Assembly: GCF_000413475.1 (NCBI RefSeq)
Contig: NZ_ATFK01000003.1
Span: 124,001-188,000 of the forward strand
From: Streptococcus intermedius SK54 = ATCC 27335
GTDB lineage: Bacteria > Bacillota > Bacilli > Lactobacillales > Streptococcaceae
Reading direction: 5' to 3'
DNA: 64,000 bases
Shown: piece after piece, positions 1 to 10,012 of the stretch
Layout of the letters: each line of letters begins with the position of its first letter
Position numbering within the stretch: position 1 is the stretch's first letter
The notes under the pieces: model-generated
Database searches by the model: none
What the model was told of the DNA's origin: nothing
Seen by the model: only the letters and a program-made list of their open reading frames with translations
Position numbers and translations under genes: made by a program

Positions 1-1
1 T

Positions 2-184
2 CCTTATACAGAAAATGGCAAAAGTATTGCACCTTTTGTGGAGCAGTACAAGTCGATTACGGGCTTTGAAGCCAATCTTCACCTTTCTAGAGCCCGACAT
101 TTGGTTAAGCTAGATAAGCACTCAGCAGGTGAAAAAAAACGTCAAGCGTGGATAGAAAAGATGAAGGAGGAGCTAGAAAAATGA
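2..184 (+). CDS. rexB: RexB (AddB-type) ATP-dependent nuclease subunit, C-terminal end only
   Basis: This is the last 60 codons of a gene that begins before the window. The reading frame from base 2 has no stop until TGA at 182-184 and ends in a basic, helical tail (…[14 protein letters not shown]). RexB partners RexA in the streptococcal equivalent of AddAB/RecBCD, which resects double-strand breaks. The identification rests on position: the stop overlaps the RexA start codon (ATGA), the usual rexBA arrangement. The visible tail is too short for an independent family call, and the nuclease motif lies outside the window or further upstream. Confidence 0.8.
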   Translation, partial: PYTENGKSIAPFVEQYKSITGFEANLHLSRARHLVKLDKHSAGEKKRQAWIEKMKEELEK

Positions 185-3100
185 AGAGACTACCATTTTT
201 GAATCAAGCAGAAATTTGTGCTTTGCAGCATCAAGAAGCACAGTCTAATAAAACTCAAAAACGTACAGCAGAGCAAATCGAAGCCATCTACTCCTCTGGT
301 CAAAACATTCTCGTGTCTGCTTCTGCAGGATCAGGAAAAACCTTTGTAATGGTGCAGCGGATTATTGATCAAATTATGCGGGGAGTTCGTATTGAGCAGC
401 TCTTCGTTTCAACTTTCACCGTAAAAGCAGCTAGTGAATTAAAAGAGCGCTTGGAGAAAGAGTTGTCCAAGGCCTTGAAAGAAACAACTAATGAGGAACT
501 TAAACAGCACTTGGCGCAGCAATTAGCTGATATTCCCAATGCAGATATTGGAACTATGGACTCTTTCACTCAAAAAGTCCTGAATAAATATGGTTATCTG
601 TTGGAGTTGGCACCAAATTTTCGCATTTTACAAAGTGCGAGTGAACAATTATTGCTACAAAACGAAGTTTTTGAGCAAGTTTTTGAAGACTTCTATCAAT
701 CTGATCAGGCAGCTTTGTTTAAAAAAATGGTCAAAAACTTTACAGGTCAGAGGAAAGATTTGTATGGTTTTCGAGAGCAAGTTTATAAGATTTATTCTTT
801 TTTGCAGTCTACTAGTAATCCAATAGAATGGTTGGAAAAAGACTTTTTGAAAGGTTATGAGTTTGCAGATTTCCAAGAAGAGAAAGCACAACTCTTAACG
901 AAGACTAAAGAAGCCCTCTTTGATTTAGAAGATTTTTTCCATTATCATTTGATCCATGAAGCCAAGGAATTTCCCAAAGCAAAATATCTTGAAAATGTGC
1001 AGCGTGTGCTTGATGGCCTTTCAAGTTTACAAGGGCATTCCTCTGAGAAAGTCTATCTCACAGCGCTCAATCATATTGTAGAAATATCGCGTGACAGCAA
1101 TGGAAAAGCCTTGACGAACAGCGGTCGTAAAGAAGAATTAAAAGAAATCATCAACGCCTATAACGAAAAACGCAAAGAAAAAATTCAAGTTCTACGAGAC
1201 TTGGCGGATCAATTTTATCGTTTTGAATTTCAAATGACCTACCATGAGGAAGCAAAAGAAATTTTGCTTGTTTTGCAGCAATTTATGAAATCGTTTGTTA
1301 CAAGCTATTTGAATCGCAAAAAAGAAGAAAATGCTTTTGAATTTGCGGACATTAGTCATTTTGCTATTCAGATTTTAGAAGAATGTTCGGATGTGCGTCA
1401 GTTTTATAGGAACAAATACCATGAAGTTATGGTAGATGAATATCAAGATACTAACCACACGCAAGAGCGGATGCTAGAACTGTTATCAAATGGGGATAAT
1501 CGCTTTATGGTAGGGGATATTAAACAGTCTATTTACCGTTTTCGTCAAGCGGATCCGCAGATTTTCAATGAGAAATTCAAAACCTATAAAGAAGATAGCA
1601 GACAAGGGAAATTGATTGTCTTAAAAGAGAATTTTCGCAGTCATTTGGAAGTCTTGGAAGCCACCAATGATGTGTTTAAGCGCCTCATGGATGAGGAAGT
1701 GGGAGAAATTGATTACAATGAAACGCATTATCTGGTCGCTGGAAATCCTGATAAAAAAGAACCAAATCCCTTGTATCAGACAGAATTTCTCATTTATGAT
1801 GGAGCGCTTGAAGCGGATAAGGAAGAGAATGACAAGGAGGTTTCTTCTGTTTCTGCAGGAGAAGTAGAACTGGTAATTAAAGAAATTATTCGCCTGTACA
1901 ATGAAGAAAATGTCCAATTTGAGGATATTACTTTGCTAACGGCTTCGCGGACGCGCAACGATGTGATTTTAGCTGAATTTGCTAAATATGGTATTCCTGT
2001 CGTTTCAGACGGTGGTGAGGACAATTACCTTCAGTCTGTTGAAGTCATGGTGATGTTAGACACCTTGCGTACAATTAACAACCCTCTCAATGATTATGCT
2101 TTAGTGGCGCTTTTAAAATCGCCAATGTTTAACTTTACAGAAGATGAATTGGCACGTTTAGCTTTGCAAAAGAAGGTGACTGAGACAAATTATGTTGTCC
2201 ATCAGGAAAATCTCTATGAGAAGTTGAAGAATGCTCGGAATGGGTACGGGCAATATCCTGAACTTATCACGCCTCCTCTTTTAAAAAAAATCCAGCAATT
2301 TCAAGGAACACTACAGGCTTGGCGAGAGTATGTGAAAACAAATTCACTATATGATTTGCTTTGGAAAATTTATCAAGATCGCTTTTATTACGATTATGTG
2401 GGAGCTTTACCAAATGGAGCGGGACGCCAGGCCAATCTTTATGCACTGACCTTACGAGCAAATGATTACGAAAAAATGAGTTTTAAAGGCTTGTCACGTT
2501 TTATTGGGATGATTGATAAAATCTTGGAAACACAGAATGATTTAGCCAGTGTAGTCAGTGCAGCTCCGAAACATGCGGTTCGCCTGATGACGGTTCATAA
2601 GAGCAAAGGTTTGGAATTTAAATATGTCTTTTTGCTTAATATGGACAAAGTATTTAATCGTAAAGATAGCAGTTCTGCTTTGATTCTCAGTCGTCAAAAT
2701 GGTGTTGGAATCAAGTATGTGGCTGATGTAGCAGTAGATGTTGCTGATAAGTTAGCTCCAAACCATGTTCGCTTGTCTATTGATACTCTGCCTTATGAGC
2801 AAAATGAACGTGAGATCCATTTAGCCAGCATTTCGGAACAAATGCGTCTACTCTATGTTGCCATGACACGGGCTGAAAGGAAACTGTATTTAGTTGGTAA
2901 AGGTCATCAGAACAGTTTGGAGAAAAAAAGCTTCCCTACTCCAGTGAAGGGGCATTTAGCTGCATCTATCAGGCAAAGTATGACAAGTTTTCAAGATTGG
3001 ATGTGGGCTTTACATGTAGTATTTGAGAAAGATAATCTAGCTTTTTCAACGCGATTTGTGACAGATAATGACTTGACAAGTGAAAAAATAGGTCAACTGA

Positions 3101-3861
3101 AATTGAAAGATGCGGTTATTGAAGAGGATTTAATAGAGAATCGCCAATCTGAGGATATTCGCAGGGCTTTGGATATTTTGGAAAATGTAGATCGACTGAA
3201 TACTCAGTATCGAGCTGCCATTCATCTACCGAGTGTTCAAACACCAAGTCAAATCAAGAAATTTTATGAACCAGTTATAGATACAGATGGTGTTGAAATT
3301 ATGGAGAAAAGGAATCCGACCATTGTAGGAAAAGCTTCTTTTGAGCTACCAAATTTTGCTAAAAAAGCTCCAGTTACAGGAGCGCAAATTGGTAGCGCCG
3401 TCCATGAACTGATGCAGCGTATTCCTTTGGATCAAGCCCCTACGATAGCTATTTTGAGAAAAGTTTTAAAACAGGTTCAGGCAGAAGCAAGTGTTAAAAA
3501 GAAAATTAATTTGCAAAAGATAGCTAGTTTCTTTGGGACTGAACTTGGACAGCTCCTTTTGAAGTATACAGACAGAGTATATCGTGAAGCCCCTTTTGCT
3601 ATGTTAAAGCAGGATCCAGCAAGTGGACAAGATTTTGTTGTTCGTGGGATATTAGATGGCTATCTTCTATTAGCTGACCGAATTATTCTCTTTGACTATA
3701 AAACGGATCAATACACTCATTCAAGTGAATTAGTCAAACGATACCGAGGGCAATTAGCACTTTATGCCGAAGCTCTTAGGCGTTCGTATGGTATTGAAAA
3801 AATTGAAAAATACCTAGTGCTACTAGGTGAATCTCAACTTCAAGTAGTCAAGGTGGATTAG
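181..3861 (+). CDS. rexA: RexA (AddA-type) helicase-nuclease subunit
   Basis: RexA is the helicase/nuclease subunit of the RexAB complex that processes DNA ends for recombination. The 1226-residue product has a UvrD-type Walker A (ASAGSGKT, about residues 47-54), a Walker B/helicase motif II (VDEYQDTN, about 418), a later helicase motif around [11 protein letters not shown], and a C-terminal PD-(D/E)XK-type nuclease motif (DYKTD, about 1172). The length fits the family. I chose ATG 181 over an upstream start at 148 because GGAGG lies at 166-170 and ATG overlaps the rexB stop, which suggests translational coupling. A strong terminator follows 12 bases after the stop. Confidence 0.95.
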   Translation: MKRLPFLNQAEICALQHQEAQSNKTQKRTAEQIEAIYSSGQNILVSASAGSGKTFVMVQRIIDQIMRGVRIEQLFVSTFTVKAASELKERLEKELSKALKETTNEELKQHLAQQLADIPNADIGTMDSFTQKVLNKYGYLLELAPNFRILQSASEQLLLQNEVFEQVFEDFYQSDQAALFKKMVKNFTGQRKDLYGFREQVYKIYSFLQSTSNPIEWLEKDFLKGYEFADFQEEKAQLLTKTKEALFDLEDFFHYHLIHEAKEFPKAKYLENVQRVLDGLSSLQGHSSEKVYLTALNHIVEISRDSNGKALTNSGRKEELKEIINAYNEKRKEKIQVLRDLADQFYRFEFQMTYHEEAKEILLVLQQFMKSFVTSYLNRKKEENAFEFADISHFAIQILEECSDVRQFYRNKYHEVMVDEYQDTNHTQERMLELLSNGDNRFMVGDIKQSIYRFRQADPQIFNEKFKTYKEDSRQGKLIVLKENFRSHLEVLEATNDVFKRLMDEEVGEIDYNETHYLVAGNPDKKEPNPLYQTEFLIYDGALEADKEENDKEVSSVSAGEVELVIKEIIRLYNEENVQFEDITLLTASRTRNDVILAEFAKYGIPVVSDGGEDNYLQSVEVMVMLDTLRTINNPLNDYALVALLKSPMFNFTEDELARLALQKKVTETNYVVHQENLYEKLKNARNGYGQYPELITPPLLKKIQQFQGTLQAWREYVKTNSLYDLLWKIYQDRFYYDYVGALPNGAGRQANLYALTLRANDYEKMSFKGLSRFIGMIDKILETQNDLASVVSAAPKHAVRLMTVHKSKGLEFKYVFLLNMDKVFNRKDSSSALILSRQNGVGIKYVADVAVDVADKLAPNHVRLSIDTLPYEQNEREIHLASISEQMRLLYVAMTRAERKLYLVGKGHQNSLEKKSFPTPVKGHLAASIRQSMTSFQDWMWALHVVFEKDNLAFSTRFVTDNDLTSEKIGQLKLKDAVIEEDLIENRQSEDIRRALDILENVDRLNTQYRAAIHLPSVQTPSQIKKFYEPVIDTDGVEIMEKRNPTIVGKASFELPNFAKKAPVTGAQIGSAVHELMQRIPLDQAPTIAILRKVLKQVQAEASVKKKINLQKIASFFGTELGQLLLKYTDRVYREAPFAMLKQDPASGQDFVVRGILDGYLLLADRIILFDYKTDQYTHSSELVKRYRGQLALYAEALRRSYGIEKIEKYLVLLGESQLQVVKVD

Positions 3862-3872
3862 ATAAGATTTGG

Positions 3873-3909
3873 AAAGAAGTGGGCTGCTGAATGCGCCCAC
3901 TTCTTTTTT
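3873..3909 (+). terminator. rexBA intrinsic terminator
   Basis: An 11-bp perfect stem (AAGAAGTGGGC paired with GCCCACTTCTT) with a short loop is followed by a run of T residues. It sits just after the rexA stop. Confidence 0.9.
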
Positions 3910-3990
3910 AGAAAAAACCATTTTCCCGAACGTTAAAACATCACGAAGGATGAAAAGTTCATAAAATGTACAATTTATTTCAAAAAAATA

Positions 3991-4123
3991 TTGAAAATTT
4001 CAGAAAAATTAGGTAAACTACTATGTAACCGGATGATGGAGGAATGATATTTGAAATTATATTCTGATGTTACAATTCAATATTATAAAAGAAATCAAAA
4101 GGCAGCTTTGTGCGGCCTTTTTG
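3991..4123 (+). ncRNA. Candidate small transcript (promoter plus terminator, no convincing gene)
   Basis: A promoter-like pair, TTGAAA (3991-3996) and TAAACT (4014-4019) with 17 bases between, would start transcription near 4026. A hairpin AAAAGGC/GCCTTTT with a T tail at 4097-4123 would end it, giving an RNA of about 100 bases. Inside lie GGAGG (4038-4042) and a complementary pair TGTAAC (4024-4029)/GTTACA (4069-4074) that would enclose it. A 31-codon frame starting at TTG 4051 has good spacing to GGAGG but runs through the terminator to 4146, so a stable peptide gene is unlikely. Function is unknown. Confidence 0.4.
4097..4123 (+). terminator. Intrinsic terminator of the candidate small transcript
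   Basis: A 7-bp stem AAAAGGC/GCCTTTT with an 11-base loop is followed by T residues. No protein gene ends nearby: rexA already has its own terminator 190 bases upstream. Confidence 0.6.
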
Positions 4124-4308
4124 TTAAACTGAATAGAACTTTATGAAAATTTTCACTTAAAAAGTTTAAACCTTTTCGTGGGAATTTTGCAGCAATAGAA
4201 TGAAAAGTATTAAACTCTATCAGAATCTAGTTATTTTTGATAATAGTACTCATTGTTTGAAGAAATGTTCGATTTTGAGAATTTTTTGTAATATTATTGG
4301 AAATTTAC

Positions 4309-4337
4309 TTGAAAAGCAATAGGAAAAATAGTAAAAT
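4309..4337 (+). promoter_or_regulatory. glg operon promoter
   Basis: TTGAAA (4309-4314) and TAAAAT (4332-4337) are separated by 17 bases. The predicted start near 4344 lies about 32 bases before the glgB ATG. Confidence 0.7.
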
Positions 4338-4345
4338 AGAATTAA

Positions 4346-4359
4346 AGAAAACGCTTACA
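4346..4359 (+). promoter_or_regulatory. cre site (CcpA operator) of the glg operon
   Basis: AGAAAACGCTTACA matches the catabolite-responsive-element consensus TGWNANCGNTNWCA at all but the first base. It lies immediately downstream of the predicted transcription start, a position where CcpA normally blocks transcription. Glucose repression of glycogen genes is therefore inferred. Confidence 0.7.
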
Positions 4360-4375
4360 AAAGTGAGGTGGCAGA

Positions 4376-6286
4376 ATGGATAGACAAGAAGCATTAAGAA
4401 CTTTTACCACAGGTGAAAATTTCCATTTACAGCACTATTTGGGAGCTCATCAAGATGAAGTAGATGGGCAAAGTGGCTACACATTTCGTGTGTGGGCACC
4501 AAACGCTCAAAGTGTTTATCTGATTGGAGACTTTACGGATTGGTATGAACATCAAATTCCCATGGTACGTAATGAAGGTGGCGTATGGGAAGTATTTACG
4601 GAGTTACCTCAGGAAGGAGACATTTACAAATATAACATTAAGCGAAGTAGCGGCCAAGAAATTTTGAAAATTGATCCACTGGCAGTTTATTTTGAAAAAC
4701 GTCCGGGTACAGGAGCTGTTGTGCAAACGCTTCCTGAAAAGAAATGGAAAGATGGCCTATGGTTGGCCCGCAGAAAGCGCTGGGGATTTTTCTCTAGGCC
4801 AGTAAATATTTATGAAGTTCATGCAGGATCTTGGAAGAAAAATGAAGACGGAACTCCTTATTCATTTGCCCAATTAAAAGATGACCTCATTCCATATCTG
4901 GTCAAAATGAATTATACTCATGTGGAATTTATGCCACTAATGGCACACCCACTTGGCTTGAGTTGGGGCTATCAGTTGATGGGATATTTTGCCCTTGAAC
5001 ATACATATGGAACACCGGAGGAATTCCGTGATTTTGTAGAAGAATGTCATATCAATAATATCGGAGTTATCGTAGATTGGGTGCCTGGGCATTTCACGAT
5101 TAATGATGATGCTTTGGCTTATTATGATGGCACACCTACATTTGAGTATCAAGATCATGATCGTGCCCATAATTATGGCTGGGGTGCTCTTAACTTTGAT
5201 TTAGGAAAGAATGAAGTACAGTCTTTCTTGATTTCTAGTATCAAGTTTTGGATCGACTTTTATCACTTAGATGGAATCCGTGTGGATGCGGTTAGCAATA
5301 TGCTTTATCTAGACTATGACAGCGGCCCATGGCAACCAAATATAGACGGTGGCAATCGCAACTACGAAGGTTATTACTTCCTTCAACGCTTGAATACTGT
5401 TATCAAGCTTGCTCATCCAGATGTTATGATGATTGCAGAAGAAAGCACGAGTGATACGAAGATTACGGGTATGACGGAAATGGGTGGTCTTGGATTTGAC
5501 TACAAGTGGAACATGGGCTGGATGAATGATATTTTGCGCTTCTACGAAGAAGATCCAATTTACCGCAAGTATGATTTTAATCTAGTAACCTTTAGTTTCA
5601 TGTACGCCTTCTCTGAAAATTTCTTACTGCCTTTCTCTCATGATGAAGTGGTGCATGGTAAGAAGAGCCTCATGCATAAAATGTGGGGAGATCGCTATAA
5701 TCAATTCGCTGGCTTACGAAATCTCTATACATATCAAATGTGTCACCCAGGGAAGAAACTTCTTTTCATGGGTAGTGAATGGGGACAATTTTTAGAATGG
5801 AAATGCGAAGAATCTTTGGAATGGCATGACTTGGCGGATGATATGAATGCCAAGATGCAGCATTTCACTTCTCAGCTCAATCAGCTTTACAAAGAACATC
5901 GTGTTCTATGGGAAAATGATTTGAATTGGGACGGTTTAGAGATTATTGATGCGGATAACATTGACCAGAGTGTACTTTCCTTTATTCGTAAAAATGACAA
6001 AGGAGATATGTTGGTATGTGTATTTAATATGGTTCCAGTAGAACGTAAAGACTTTACCATTGGCGTTCCAGTAGCAGCAATATATGCAGAAATTTGGAAT
6101 ACCGAATTAGAAGAATGGGGAGGTGTATGGAAAGAGTACAATCAAACAGTTCAGTCTCAAGAAGGGTTGTGGAAGGATTATCCTCAGACGCTGACCTTTA
6201 CTTTGCCAGCATTAGGGGCAAGTATTTGGAAAATTAAACGTCGTGTGAAATCAGCAAATGGAAGCAAAAAGTCCAAAAAGGAGTAG
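4376..6286 (+). CDS. glgB: 1,4-alpha-glucan branching enzyme GlgB (GH13)
   Basis: GlgB makes the alpha-1,6 branch points of glycogen in the cytoplasm. The 636-residue protein has an N-terminal CBM48-like module ([19 protein letters not shown], about residues 35-53) and a GH13 catalytic barrel. The nucleophile region is [12 protein letters not shown] (Asp about 304), the acid/base region is MIAEEST (Glu about 355), and the transition-state stabiliser region is [11 protein letters not shown] (about 422). ATG 4376 has GAGGTGG upstream. It is the first gene of glgBCDAP; glgC begins 3 bases after its stop. Length and motifs are complete. Confidence 0.97.
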   Translation: MDRQEALRTFTTGENFHLQHYLGAHQDEVDGQSGYTFRVWAPNAQSVYLIGDFTDWYEHQIPMVRNEGGVWEVFTELPQEGDIYKYNIKRSSGQEILKIDPLAVYFEKRPGTGAVVQTLPEKKWKDGLWLARRKRWGFFSRPVNIYEVHAGSWKKNEDGTPYSFAQLKDDLIPYLVKMNYTHVEFMPLMAHPLGLSWGYQLMGYFALEHTYGTPEEFRDFVEECHINNIGVIVDWVPGHFTINDDALAYYDGTPTFEYQDHDRAHNYGWGALNFDLGKNEVQSFLISSIKFWIDFYHLDGIRVDAVSNMLYLDYDSGPWQPNIDGGNRNYEGYYFLQRLNTVIKLAHPDVMMIAEESTSDTKITGMTEMGGLGFDYKWNMGWMNDILRFYEEDPIYRKYDFNLVTFSFMYAFSENFLLPFSHDEVVHGKKSLMHKMWGDRYNQFAGLRNLYTYQMCHPGKKLLFMGSEWGQFLEWKCEESLEWHDLADDMNAKMQHFTSQLNQLYKEHRVLWENDLNWDGLEIIDADNIDQSVLSFIRKNDKGDMLVCVFNMVPVERKDFTIGVPVAAIYAEIWNTELEEWGGVWKEYNQTVQSQEGLWKDYPQTLTFTLPALGASIWKIKRRVKSANGSKKSKKE

Positions 6287-6289
6287 CAG

Positions 6290-7432
6290 ATGAAGAATGA
6301 AATGTTAGCTTTAATTCTTGCCGGTGGGCAAGGAACACGTCTTGGAAAACTCACTCAAAGTATTGCCAAACCGGCAGTACAGTTTGGTGGGCGTTACCGC
6401 ATTATTGACTTTGCATTGTCAAATTGTGCTAACTCAGGGATTCATAATGTAGGTGTCATTACTCAATACCAACCGTTAGCTTTGAATAGTCATATTGGAA
6501 ATGGTTCTAGTTGGGGACTGGACGGTATTAACACAGGAGTATCTATTCTCCAGCCATATTCAGCAAGTGAGGGCAATCGTTGGTTTGAAGGAACGAGTCA
6601 TGCGATTTATCAAAACATTGATTATATTGATACTATCAATCCTGAATATGTCTTGATTTTATCTGGTGATCATATTTACAAAATGGATTATGATGATATG
6701 CTTCAGTCTCATAAGGACAACAATGCTAGCTTGACAGTAGCTGTTCTAGACGTTCCGTTGAAAGAGGCAAGCCGCTTTGGTATTATGAATACGGATGCTA
6801 ATAATCGTATTGTTGAATTTGAAGAAAAACCGGCTGAACCTAAGTCAACAAAAGCTTCTATGGGAATTTATATTTTCGATTGGAAACGTCTGCGCAATAT
6901 GCTTGTCGCTGCTGAAAAGAGCAATGTAGATATGTCTGATTTTGGTAAAAATGTTATTCCAAATTATCTAGAATCTGGTGAAAGTGTCTATGCTTATGAA
7001 TTCAACGGCTACTGGAAAGATGTTGGTACGATTGAATCGCTTTGGGAAGCCAATATGGAATATATCGATCCAAACAATGCTTTGGATAGTCGCGATCGCC
7101 AATGGAAGATTTATTCGCGAAATTTGATTTCCACACCAAATTTTCTTGGTAAACATGCTCATGTCGAAGATTCTTTGGTTGTGGATGGCTGTTTTGTAGA
7201 TGGAACGGTTAAGCATTCCATTCTTTCTACGGAAGCCCAAGTGCGTAAAGATGCAGTCGTAGAAGATTCTGTTGTAATGAGTGGTGCTATCATTGGTCAA
7301 GGCGCAAAAATCAAACGTGCGATTATCGGTGAAGGAGCTATCATTTCTGATGGTGTAGAAATTGATGGAACAGATGAAGTGCAAGTTATCGGATACAATG
7401 AGAAAGTGGGGGTACCATCAGATGAAGATTGA
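6290..7432 (+). CDS. glgC: Glucose-1-phosphate adenylyltransferase catalytic subunit GlgC
   Basis: GlgC makes ADP-glucose from ATP and glucose-1-phosphate, the committed step of bacterial glycogen synthesis. The 380-residue product has the nucleotide-binding signature [10 protein letters not shown] (residues 11-20), an internal FEEKP motif, and a C-terminal left-handed beta-helix of hexapeptide repeats. An AAGGAG-type ribosome site precedes ATG 6290. The last 11 bases overlap the start of glgD. In Firmicutes, GlgC pairs with GlgD to form the active heterotetramer; that family knowledge is applied here by inference. Confidence 0.97.
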   Translation: MKNEMLALILAGGQGTRLGKLTQSIAKPAVQFGGRYRIIDFALSNCANSGIHNVGVITQYQPLALNSHIGNGSSWGLDGINTGVSILQPYSASEGNRWFEGTSHAIYQNIDYIDTINPEYVLILSGDHIYKMDYDDMLQSHKDNNASLTVAVLDVPLKEASRFGIMNTDANNRIVEFEEKPAEPKSTKASMGIYIFDWKRLRNMLVAAEKSNVDMSDFGKNVIPNYLESGESVYAYEFNGYWKDVGTIESLWEANMEYIDPNNALDSRDRQWKIYSRNLISTPNFLGKHAHVEDSLVVDGCFVDGTVKHSILSTEAQVRKDAVVEDSVVMSGAIIGQGAKIKRAIIGEGAIISDGVEIDGTDEVQVIGYNEKVGVPSDED

Positions 7433-8561
7433 TAAATATTCAGCAATTTTAGGAAATACAGTTGGATTTCATGATATGCCTACTTTGACAAATCATCGTC
7501 CGGTTGCTAGTTTGCCGTTTGGTGGGAAATATCGTTTGATTGACTTTCCGTTGTCCAGCTTGGCTAATGCAGGGATTCGGAGCGTTTTTGGTATTTTCCA
7601 ACAAGATAATATCAGCTCTGTCTTTGACCATATCCGTTCTGGACGTGAATGGGGGCTGTCTACTCTTTTGAGTCACTACTATCTTGGTATTTATAATACG
7701 CGTGTAGAAAGTTCTACTGTTGCTAAAGAATACTACGAGCAATTGTTAACTTACTTAAAACGTTCGGGTAGTGATCAGACAGTAGCATTGAACTGTGATG
7801 TTTTAGTGAATATTGACTTAAATCAAGTTTTCCACTTACATACGACAACTGACCAGCCTATTACAGTGGTCTATAAAAAATTGCCAAAAGAAGGTATCTC
7901 TGAAGTTAACGCGGTATTAGAGATTGATGAAACAGACCATGTGAAAAATCATCATCTTTTTGATGATAAAGAACAGCAAGATTTGTACAATATGTCAACA
8001 GATATTTTTGTTGTAGATACACTCTGGCTGATTGAAAAGTTAGAAGTAGAAGCACAAAAAGAATTTCCTCAAAAATTACGTTACGTTTTACGTGATTTAG
8101 CTGTTCAGGAAAAGGCATTTGCTTACGAATACACTGGTTATTTAGCAAATATTCATTCTGTCAAGTCATACTTCGATGCTAATATTGATATGCTTGATTC
8201 GCATAAATTCTATTCTCTTTTCTCTCCAAATCAAAAGATTTATACTAAAGTAAAAAATGAAGAGCCAACTTATTATGCAATCGGTTCTAAGGTTTCAAAT
8301 TCTCAATTTGCTTCTGGTAGTATTATCGAAGGAGAAGTGAGCGATTCTGTCATTTCTCGTAATACTCGTATTAAAAAAGGAAGTCGTGTAAAAGACAGTA
8401 TTCTTTTTCCTCGTGTCCTTATTGGTGAAAACGCAGTGGTTGAGTATGCTATTTTAGATAAGGGGGTTGAGGTTGCTGAAGATGTGACCATTCGAGGAAC
8501 GGTTGATAACCCCGTTGTTATTAAAAAAGGTGAAAAAGTAACAGAGGATAGAATGCAATGA
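7422..8561 (+). CDS. glgD: GlgD, non-catalytic partner of ADP-glucose pyrophosphorylase
   Basis: GlgD is a GlgC paralogue of 379 residues that raises GlgC activity. It keeps the fold ([22 protein letters not shown] and C-terminal beta-helix repeats). The glycine-rich nucleotide-binding loop of GlgC is replaced near the N-terminus by [17 protein letters not shown], so catalytic activity is not expected. I set the start at ATG 7422, which overlaps the glgC end by 11 bases and has a G-rich ribosome site at about 7405-7411. Longer upstream frames would only read through glgC. Its stop overlaps the glgA start. Confidence 0.95.
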   Translation: MKIDKYSAILGNTVGFHDMPTLTNHRPVASLPFGGKYRLIDFPLSSLANAGIRSVFGIFQQDNISSVFDHIRSGREWGLSTLLSHYYLGIYNTRVESSTVAKEYYEQLLTYLKRSGSDQTVALNCDVLVNIDLNQVFHLHTTTDQPITVVYKKLPKEGISEVNAVLEIDETDHVKNHHLFDDKEQQDLYNMSTDIFVVDTLWLIEKLEVEAQKEFPQKLRYVLRDLAVQEKAFAYEYTGYLANIHSVKSYFDANIDMLDSHKFYSLFSPNQKIYTKVKNEEPTYYAIGSKVSNSQFASGSIIEGEVSDSVISRNTRIKKGSRVKDSILFPRVLIGENAVVEYAILDKGVEVAEDVTIRGTVDNPVVIKKGEKVTEDRMQ

Positions 8562-9991
8562 AAATCTTATTTGTAGCAGCAGAAGGAGCACCTTTTTCAA
8601 AAACAGGAGGATTGGGAGACGTCATTGGCGCTCTCCCTAAATCTCTTGTGAAGGCAGGTCATGAAGTGGGCGTGATTCTTCCTTATTATGATATGGTGGA
8701 TAAAAAATTTGGCGACCAAATGGAAGACTTGTTCCATTTTGAAGTAAAGGTCGGTTGGCGCGGTCAATATGTCGGTGTGAAACGTACAATTTTAAATGGT
8801 GTGACCTTCTATTTTATAGACAATCAATACTATTTCTTTCGTGGTCATGTTTATGGTGATTTTGATGATGGTGAGCGTTTTGCTTATTTCCAAATGGCTG
8901 CTGTTGAGTTGATGGAAAGAGTAGATTTCATTCCAGATGTATTGCATGTGCATGATTATCATACCGCGATGATTCCATTTTTAGTGAAAGAAAAATACCA
9001 TTGGATTCAAGCTTATCATGGAATTCGGACTGTGTTAACCATTCATAATTTAGAATTTCAAGGTCAATTTTCTGATGGGATGCTCTGGGATTTATTCGGA
9101 GTGGGTTATGAGCGCTATGCTGATGGAACATTGCGCTGGAATGATTGCCTTAACTGGATGAAAGCGGGGATTTTATATGCAGATCGTGTAACAACGGTAT
9201 CACCAAGTTATGCACATGAAATTATGACACCAGAGTTTGGTTGTGGTTTGGATCAAATTTTGCGGATGGAGTCAGGCAAAGTATCAGGTATTGTCAACGG
9301 AATTGATACAGATATTTATAATCCAGAAACAGATGCGTTACTAGAATACCACTTTAACAAGGATGACTTATCTGGTAAGTTAGCAAATAAGCGTAGTTTA
9401 CAGAAAAAAGTTGGTCTACCTGTGCGAGATGGTGTACCTCTAGTGGGGATTGTATCACGTTTGACTCGGCAAAAAGGTTTTGATTTAGTTGTGGATCAAT
9501 TACACAATTTACTACAAGATGATGTACAAATTATTCTTTTAGGAACAGGAGAACCATCTTTTGAGCAATCCTTTTCTTGGTTTGGACAAGCTTATCCAGA
9601 AAAATTATCCGCTAATATCACTTTTGATGTGAAATTAGCCCAAGAAATTTATGCGGCGTGTGATGCGTTCTTAATGCCGAGCCGTTTTGAACCATGTGGC
9701 TTATCTCAAATGATGGCAATGCGTTATGGAACTTTACCGCTTGTACATGAAGTAGGTGGTCTTCGTGATACCGTTCAACCATACAATGCTTATGAAGGAA
9801 CAGGAACTGGATTTAGTTTCAACAATTTCTCAGGTTATTGGCTGAAATGGACATTTGACAGGGCTATTGATGTATACCACAATGATAAAGAAGCCTGGAA
9901 GAAGCTTCAAAGGCAAGCTATGGAGCGTGATTTCTCATGGGATACCGCTAGCCAAGCTTATAGCCATTTGTACCAATCTCTTTATTCATAG
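8558..9991 (+). CDS. glgA: Glycogen synthase GlgA (ADP-glucose, GT5)
   Basis: GlgA extends alpha-1,4-glucan chains using ADP-glucose. The 477-residue GT-B enzyme has the ADP-glucose-binding motif KTGGLGDV (residues 15-22), an HNLEFQG loop, a [11 protein letters not shown] linker, and the C-terminal acceptor and nucleotide region [20 protein letters not shown] 8558 overlaps the glgD TGA by two bases, so translation is probably coupled. All expected regions are present. Confidence 0.97.
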   Translation: MKILFVAAEGAPFSKTGGLGDVIGALPKSLVKAGHEVGVILPYYDMVDKKFGDQMEDLFHFEVKVGWRGQYVGVKRTILNGVTFYFIDNQYYFFRGHVYGDFDDGERFAYFQMAAVELMERVDFIPDVLHVHDYHTAMIPFLVKEKYHWIQAYHGIRTVLTIHNLEFQGQFSDGMLWDLFGVGYERYADGTLRWNDCLNWMKAGILYADRVTTVSPSYAHEIMTPEFGCGLDQILRMESGKVSGIVNGIDTDIYNPETDALLEYHFNKDDLSGKLANKRSLQKKVGLPVRDGVPLVGIVSRLTRQKGFDLVVDQLHNLLQDDVQIILLGTGEPSFEQSFSWFGQAYPEKLSANITFDVKLAQEIYAACDAFLMPSRFEPCGLSQMMAMRYGTLPLVHEVGGLRDTVQPYNAYEGTGTGFSFNNFSGYWLKWTFDRAIDVYHNDKEAWKKLQRQAMERDFSWDTASQAYSHLYQSLYS

Positions 9992-10012
9992 AAAGGAGTT
10001 TGCCATTCAGAA

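Noticed and set aside
4051-4146. A 31-codon peptide gene starting TTG 4051
   Set aside because: The ribosome-site spacing is good, but the frame extends 23 bases beyond the terminator hairpin and the peptide has no recognisable features.
6968-7384. A 138-codon minus-strand frame inside glgC
   Set aside because: It is antisense to a clear enzyme gene, has no ribosome site and no protein-like motif.
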